From an uncultured Collinsella sp. (GTDB lineage: Bacteria > Actinomycetota > Coriobacteriia > Coriobacteriales > Coriobacteriaceae), in contig URRJ01000074.1 of the NCBI GenBank assembly GCA_900550205.1, positions 1 to 9,170 on the forward strand: DNA of 9,170 nt, given 5' to 3'. The notes below the pieces were generated by a model, which was not told the origin of the DNA, did not search any database, and saw nothing but the letters and a program-made list of their open reading frames with translations. Both the position numbers and the translations under genes were made by a program. Of the stretch, positions 6,655 through 9,170 are shown piece after piece. Positions within the stretch are counted from its first letter, which is position 1. Each line of letters opens with the position of its first letter.

Positions 6655-7153
6655 CCAGTTCCTCCCAGGTTACACGGATTTTATCGAGCATTTCGGCGAG
6701 GTCTTCGCGCTCGTCATGGGTGAGCGCGCTAAAGGCCCGTTCTCTAAAGCGGATGCGGGCCGCCTGGTCGATGCGGGCGTTTTCCCGGCCGGTTTCGGTC
6801 AGGCGAATGGTGAGTTGCCGTCGATCCTTGGGGTTACGGCTGCGCTCGATGAGGCCGTTGACCTCGAGCTTGGACAGGATCTCGGAAAGCGACCCCGGCT
6901 TGAGGTCAAAGTGCATGCCGAGTTCCTGCTGCGACATCTCGCCGCCGGGCTGCTTGGCCAGCAGGCAGATGATGGGCGCCTTGCCGGACACGCCTCCGCC
7001 ATGAAAATGCATGTAATGGCCGCAAAAGCCCAGATTATTGAGGATGCGCTTGGCAAGCTTGTCTTCCGAGCTAACCGCTTCGGGTGCATCCGCCGACCGT
7101 GACGGGTCGCCGCCGGGCTCGTGCGAACAAAGGCTAAGAGGTTCATCGCACAT
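6647..7153 (-). CDS. MarR-family transcriptional regulator of the ABC exporter operon
   Basis: A 168-residue winged helix-turn-helix protein and first gene of a three-gene operon. The DNA-binding domain spans about residues 73-122: the helices MSQQELGMHFDLKPGSLSEI and LSKLEVNGLIERS, then the wing NPKDRRQLTIRLT with the DRR typical of MarR proteins. Flanking helices (about 30-68 and 123-165) would form the dimer interface. Residues 2-51 hold several Cys and His (Cys2, Cys9, His11, Cys44, His46, His49, His51), including HYMHFH before the GGG turn; this might sense metal or redox state, but there is no direct evidence. AAAGGAG lies 12 nt upstream of the ATG, a slightly long spacing. MarR proteins usually repress their own operon until a ligand binds; the palindromes over the promoter at 7175-7237 fit this. 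Confidence 0.9.
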   Translation of the reverse strand: MCDEPLSLCSHEPGGDPSRSADAPEAVSSEDKLAKRILNNLGFCGHYMHFHGGGVSGKAPIICLLAKQPGGEMSQQELGMHFDLKPGSLSEILSKLEVNGLIERSRNPKDRRQLTIRLTETGRENARIDQAARIRFRERAFSALTHDEREDLAEMLDKIRVTWEELDD

Positions 7154-7174
7154 GAATTAGTGCTGCTCCTTTCT

Positions 7175-7216
7175 TTAGTTAGGTAGAGGAATTGTTTTGT
7201 GCCTAACCAATTTAGG
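7175..7216. promoter_or_regulatory. Candidate MarR operator cluster over the marR promoter
   Basis: CCTAA-CCAAT-TTAGG (7202-7216) is a 15-bp interrupted palindrome covering the -10. TTAGTTAGG (7175-7183) is an inverted partner of CCTAACCAA (7202-7210), matching at eight of nine positions, with 18 nt between them. The same half-site, close to TTAGG, therefore occurs three times within 42 bp. MarR dimers bind short A/T-rich palindromes near their own promoters, so binding here would block RNA polymerase and explain autoregulation. Two bound dimers are possible. Confidence 0.55.
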
Positions 7217-7237
7217 AGCGCATAGATTGATTGTCAA
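7209..7237 (-). promoter_or_regulatory. Strong promoter for the marR-ABC operon
   Basis: On the minus strand a perfect -35 TTGACA (plus-strand 7232-7237) is followed after exactly 17 nt by TAAATT (7209-7214), four of six -10 positions. Transcription should begin near 7202, about 50 nt before the marR ATG. The -10 lies inside a candidate operator palindrome. It is the best-looking promoter in the window. Confidence 0.7.
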
Positions 7238-7254
7238 GGTACCAAACTTATTAA
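7227..7254 (+). promoter_or_regulatory. Weak candidate promoter for the kinase-TIGR04076 pair
   Basis: TTGATT (7227-7232) and TATTAA (7249-7254) are 16 nt apart, each four of six consensus. Transcription would start near 7261, inside the first arm of the 7255-7282 hairpin. An alternative -10, TACACT (7314-7319), is closer to the gene but has no recognisable -35. The real start cannot be decided by eye. Confidence 0.25.
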
Positions 7255-7257
7255 GTT
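7245..7257. promoter_or_regulatory. Second palindrome upstream of marR: AACTT-ATT-AAGTT
   Basis: A perfect 5+5 bp inverted repeat with a 3-nt centre, just upstream of the marR -35 and within the divergent control region. Its size and A/T content suit a MarR-type or other dimeric regulator. Its half-site differs from the TTAGG sites at 7175-7216, so a different protein or a weaker site is possible. It also overlaps the first bases of the 7255-7282 hairpin and a weak candidate promoter for the kinase gene. Confidence 0.4.
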
Positions 7258-7282
7258 ACGGCGTTTTGCCAAACGCCGTAAC
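7255..7282. repeat. Perfect 12-bp stem-loop between divergent marR and kinase genes
   Basis: GTTACGGCGTTT (7255-7266) and its exact complement (7271-7282) enclose the loop TGCC. No T-run follows on either strand, and both neighbouring genes point away from it, so it is not an ordinary terminator. It may be a 5'-leader structure of the plus-strand transcript, a protein-binding palindrome, or an insulator between the two promoters. Confidence 0.7.
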
Positions 7283-7369
7283 CGCTCGACTCCGCTCACG
7301 ACGTCCCCTGCGCTACACTTAGTCGCACTGTGGCGCTGCCGCGCCGCGCCCGAACCAAGGGAGACACTC

Positions 7370-8194
7370 ATGAAGAACACTCAGCTGCTGCTGATCAACG
7401 ATATGTGCGGCTACGGCAAGGTCGCGCTTTCCGCCATGCTGCCGGTGCTGTCGCACATGGGCTACCGCATCCATAACCTGCCGACGGCGCTCGTTTCCGA
7501 CACGCTCAATTACCCCAAGTTCTACATCCACGACACCACCGAGTACGTGCGCCAAAGCCTCGCTATCTGGGAGGAGCTCGGTTTTGAGTTCGACGCCATC
7601 TCGACCGGCTTTATCGTGACCGAGGAAGAGACGCGCATCATCTCGGACTTTTGCCACCGCCGTGCGCAAAAGGGCACCAAGGTGTTCGTCGATCCCATCA
7701 TGGGCGACAACGGCAAGCTCTATGCGGGCGTGCCCGAGTCCACGATTGGTCTTATGAGGCACCTGCTGGAGTGCGCAGACTACGCGGTACCCAACTATAC
7801 CGAGGCGTGCCTGCTTGCCGATAGGCCTATCGCCGAGCAAATAACGCCCGATGAGGCCCGCGTCCTTGTGGACGCCGTGCGCGAGCTGGGTGCCAAGTCT
7901 GTGGTCATTACGAGCGCCGTGGTCAATGGCACGAACGCGGTTATCGGTTACGACCATGTAGCGGGGGAGTACTTCACGATTCCCTTTGAGCTCATTCCGG
8001 TCTATTTCCCGGGCACGGGCGACACGTTCTCGGCGGTGCTCGTCGGCCGCGTTATGGCAGGTTGGAGTCTGCAGCGCGCAACGGCCGATGCCATGCGTGT
8101 GGTGGCTGAGCTTATCGAGCGCAATGCCGACCAAGAGGACAAGTCCGCCGGCCTGCCCATCGAGGCCTGCCTGGATGTGATTGACCATGAGTAA
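7370..8194 (+). CDS. Pyridoxal/pyridoxamine kinase-like protein (PdxK/PdxY-type, ribokinase superfamily)
   Basis: A cytosolic kinase of 274 residues, likely phosphorylating a vitamin B6 vitamer with ATP in the pyridoxal phosphate salvage pathway. The N-terminus has INDMCGYGKVAL (9-20), the substrate-side motif of the clostridial pyridoxamine kinase branch, in place of the QSHVVYGHVG-like motif of enterobacterial PdxY. DPIMGDNGKLY (108-118) is characteristic of pyridoxal kinases. PNYTEA (141-146) contacts ATP and Mg in relatives. PGTGDTF (214-220) is the ribokinase-superfamily anion hole, with Asp218 as catalytic base. Length fits the family (about 270-290). AAGGGAG lies six nt upstream of the ATG. 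The gene overlaps the next by eight nt (ATGAGTAA), so the two are translationally coupled. A hydroxymethylpyrimidine kinase activity is less likely but cannot be excluded. Confidence 0.88.
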   Translation: MKNTQLLLINDMCGYGKVALSAMLPVLSHMGYRIHNLPTALVSDTLNYPKFYIHDTTEYVRQSLAIWEELGFEFDAISTGFIVTEEETRIISDFCHRRAQKGTKVFVDPIMGDNGKLYAGVPESTIGLMRHLLECADYAVPNYTEACLLADRPIAEQITPDEARVLVDAVRELGAKSVVITSAVVNGTNAVIGYDHVAGEYFTIPFELIPVYFPGTGDTFSAVLVGRVMAGWSLQRATADAMRVVAELIERNADQEDKSAGLPIEACLDVIDHE

Positions 8195-8516
8195 TGCTGG
8201 CGAGAGCGGCGTCAAGCCTGCGGGCGAGAACAGGCCGCTCGGCGCGCCGCGTGGCAAGCGTCCGCGTATCCGCGTGAGCTGCGTGGATCAGCTGGGTGCG
8301 TGCCGCTGCCACCATGGTCACAAGCCCGGCGACGTCTTCGACTTCGACCGCGATCGCGGCAAGATGTGCGCCATGGCCTGTCACGTGGGCTTTCCCTATA
8401 TCGATATCCTGCGCTATGGCGGAACCGTGCCTGGCAACGAGCCCGGCACGGCAAAGTTCTGCTGCCCCGAAGTCGATACACTGAACGTCTGGCTTGCCGA
8501 GATCGTCGACGAGTAG
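8187..8516 (+). CDS. Small Cys-rich TIGR04076-like protein
   Basis: A 109-residue soluble protein resembling the uncharacterised TIGR04076 family in order of conserved blocks: C-x-HKPGDVFDF (about 41-53), then MCAMACHVGFPYIDILRYGG (60-79), then a terminal CCP (92-94). The first 24 residues are extra, charged and probably disordered. Seven Cys (32, 39, 41, 61, 65, 92, 93) and several His (42, 43, 45, 66) could hold a metal or disulfides; function is unknown. The ATG at 8187 is chosen over an in-frame TTG two codons earlier because it forms the ATGAGTAA overlap with the kinase stop, as at the other operon junctions here. No strong ribosome-binding site is visible, consistent with re-initiation by ribosomes finishing the kinase. 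Family naming is from memory of the motif pattern. Confidence 0.75.
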   Translation: MSNAGESGVKPAGENRPLGAPRGKRPRIRVSCVDQLGACRCHHGHKPGDVFDFDRDRGKMCAMACHVGFPYIDILRYGGTVPGNEPGTAKFCCPEVDTLNVWLAEIVDE

Positions 8517-8562
8517 TCGAGCGTGGATTTTCTCCCGTTTAGAGCGCACTTGAACACTCAAA

Positions 8563-9066
8563 GGGGGGTGCGGACAGAAAGTTGGACCGCGGGGCGGTCC
8601 GGACTGGAGGTTCGCATGTACAGCAGGGAGAAGGTCGAGCTCTTCCTCCTGGCGACGGAGGACGGCATGGGGCCGACCGCCGCCGCGAAGTTCGCGGGGG
8701 TCTCGGTGGGCGCGGCCAAGAAGTGGGCGACGGGGCACCTTCCGCACAGCTACACCGGGGCGCGCTGTAGAATCGGGGCGAGGAAACCGCCACGGAAGGA
8801 GGCCAGCTTGGGCCCCGACAAGTCGATCTACGCCCCGCCGGCGACCGGCCCGCTCGCCGGGCTCAACGAGGACCAGATAGAGAACCTGCTGCTCAGGGCG
8901 GTGTTGGCCGACCTAAAAGCGGAAGGGTGGGACCCGGCTTCGATCTCGAACAGGAGCAAGTGCGAGCTCGGCGAGAGATTGAGGCGGGCGACCGCCCTGC
9001 CCCTCCGCTCGATCACAGGTTTCTTGAGGATATCGAAGAGCTCCTATGAGTACTGGAGGCCCCGCG
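8563..9066 (+). mobile_element. 5' remnant of an IS3-family-like insertion sequence
   Basis: A candidate left end begins near the G-run at 8563-8568 with TGCGGACAGAAAGTTGGACC (8569-8588), starting TG as IS3-family ends do. It is followed by the N-terminal part of a transposase (8616 onward). Similarity to a transposase stops around 9050-9066, exactly where the DDE catalytic region should begin, and the sequence then changes to A/T-richer repeats. No right-hand inverted repeat is seen inside the window, so the element looks truncated by deletion or recombination. The right boundary is approximate. Confidence 0.5.
8584..8600 (+). repeat. Stem-loop in the leader of the transposase remnant
   Basis: GGACCGC (8584-8590) pairs perfectly with GCGGTCC (8594-8600) around a GGG loop, ending five nt before the ribosome-binding GGAGG (8606-8610). 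Many insertion sequences carry such a hairpin near the left end that limits transposase translation from transcripts entering from outside; that role is inferred here. Confidence 0.45.
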
Positions 9067-9086
9067 TCGCCGCGCCGCGCTGTTAG
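8616..9086 (+). pseudogene. Truncated IS3-like transposase (N-terminal HTH part only)
   Basis: A 156-residue reading frame with ATG at 8616 and GGAGG five nt upstream. Residues 1-40 form an OrfA-type helix-turn-helix (REKVELFLLATEDGMGPTAA, then AKFAGVSVGAAKKWATG). Residues about 80-125 look helical and could be the oligomerisation region. ITGFLRISKSSYEYWRPRV (133-151) resembles the start of an IS3 OrfB, so OrfA and OrfB seem fused in one frame. The frame then ends in unrelated residues (AAPRC) and a TAG, before any of the DDE catalytic domain, which normally adds roughly 200-250 residues. The product cannot transpose DNA by itself, though it might still bind the ends of related elements. The exact IS subgroup is not determined. 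Confidence 0.65.
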
Positions 9087-9105
9087 CGCTACTGTAAAAA
9101 CAACC

Positions 9106-9170
9106 AATTTCGCCATCGCACTTTAGCCGATTCCGCCAACGCAATTTCCCCAATCGCGCCAACGCATTTT
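9106..9170. repeat. Degenerate tandem repeat, 23-bp period, running off the window
   Basis: The core CGCCAWCGCA-N-TTT starts at 9111, 9134 and 9157, exactly 23 bp apart each time. Units one and two match at 16 of 23 positions; the 14 visible bases of unit three match unit two at 13. Extended consensus is about ATTYCGCCAWCGCAHTTT followed by MSCC. No reading frame is evident across it. It begins just after the transposase remnant stops, and more copies may lie beyond 9170. The units are too degenerate and the spacing too short for a CRISPR array. Confidence 0.6.

Noticed and set aside
4780..6723. 647-residue plus-strand open frame opposite ABC half A
   Set aside because: Same reason: antisense shadow of a well-supported ABC gene.
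7319..8257. 312-residue minus-strand open frame opposite the kinase gene
   Set aside because: Antisense to a gene with clear kinase motifs; no domain pattern in its product.
9106..9170. CRISPR array
   Set aside because: There is no constant repeat separated by unique spacers; the 23-bp units are contiguous and degenerate, and no cas genes are present.

Overview
This 9.2 kb, GC-rich window has closely packed bacterial genes. The codon usage, the short gene overlaps, the transporter types and an IS3-like transposase I associate with that group suggest a gut actinobacterium of the class Coriobacteriia, with Collinsella the best guess. That assignment comes from memory and was not checked by a search.

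Left region (1-2720): a short-chain dehydrogenase/reductase (SDR) gene is followed on the minus strand by an MFS carrier of the oxalate/formate-antiporter type, which is cut off by the window edge. A LysR-family regulator is transcribed divergently from a shared 232-bp region. This is the usual layout of a small catabolic or biotransformation module: regulator, redox enzyme and carrier. The substrate cannot be read from sequence. The SDR has unusual residues at several otherwise conserved sites and a 43-residue C-terminal extension.

The gap between convergent genes (2721-2927) holds a strong terminator hairpin and a separate foldback element with two 35-bp arms.

Middle region (2928-7153, minus strand): a three-gene operon, marR regulator then ABC exporter half A then ABC exporter half B. 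Each junction is an 8-nt stop/start overlap. The two ABC halves carry complementary departures from consensus, the signature of a heterodimeric exporter with one degenerate and one catalytic ATP site. The marR promoter is a clear TTGACA-N17-TAAATT whose -10 lies inside a palindrome, which suggests autorepression relieved by a ligand.

Right region (7154-8516, plus strand): a pyridoxal/pyridoxamine kinase-like gene and a small Cys-rich TIGR04076-like protein, again joined by an 8-nt overlap.

Far right (8517-9170): the 5' part of an IS3-like transposase that has lost its DDE catalytic domain, followed by a degenerate 23-bp-period tandem repeat that runs off the window end.

I see no tRNA, rRNA, CRISPR array or obvious defence system. 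The features most worth a second look are the foldback element, the 23-bp repeat, the atypical SDR active site and the asymmetric exporter with its palindrome-rich control region.
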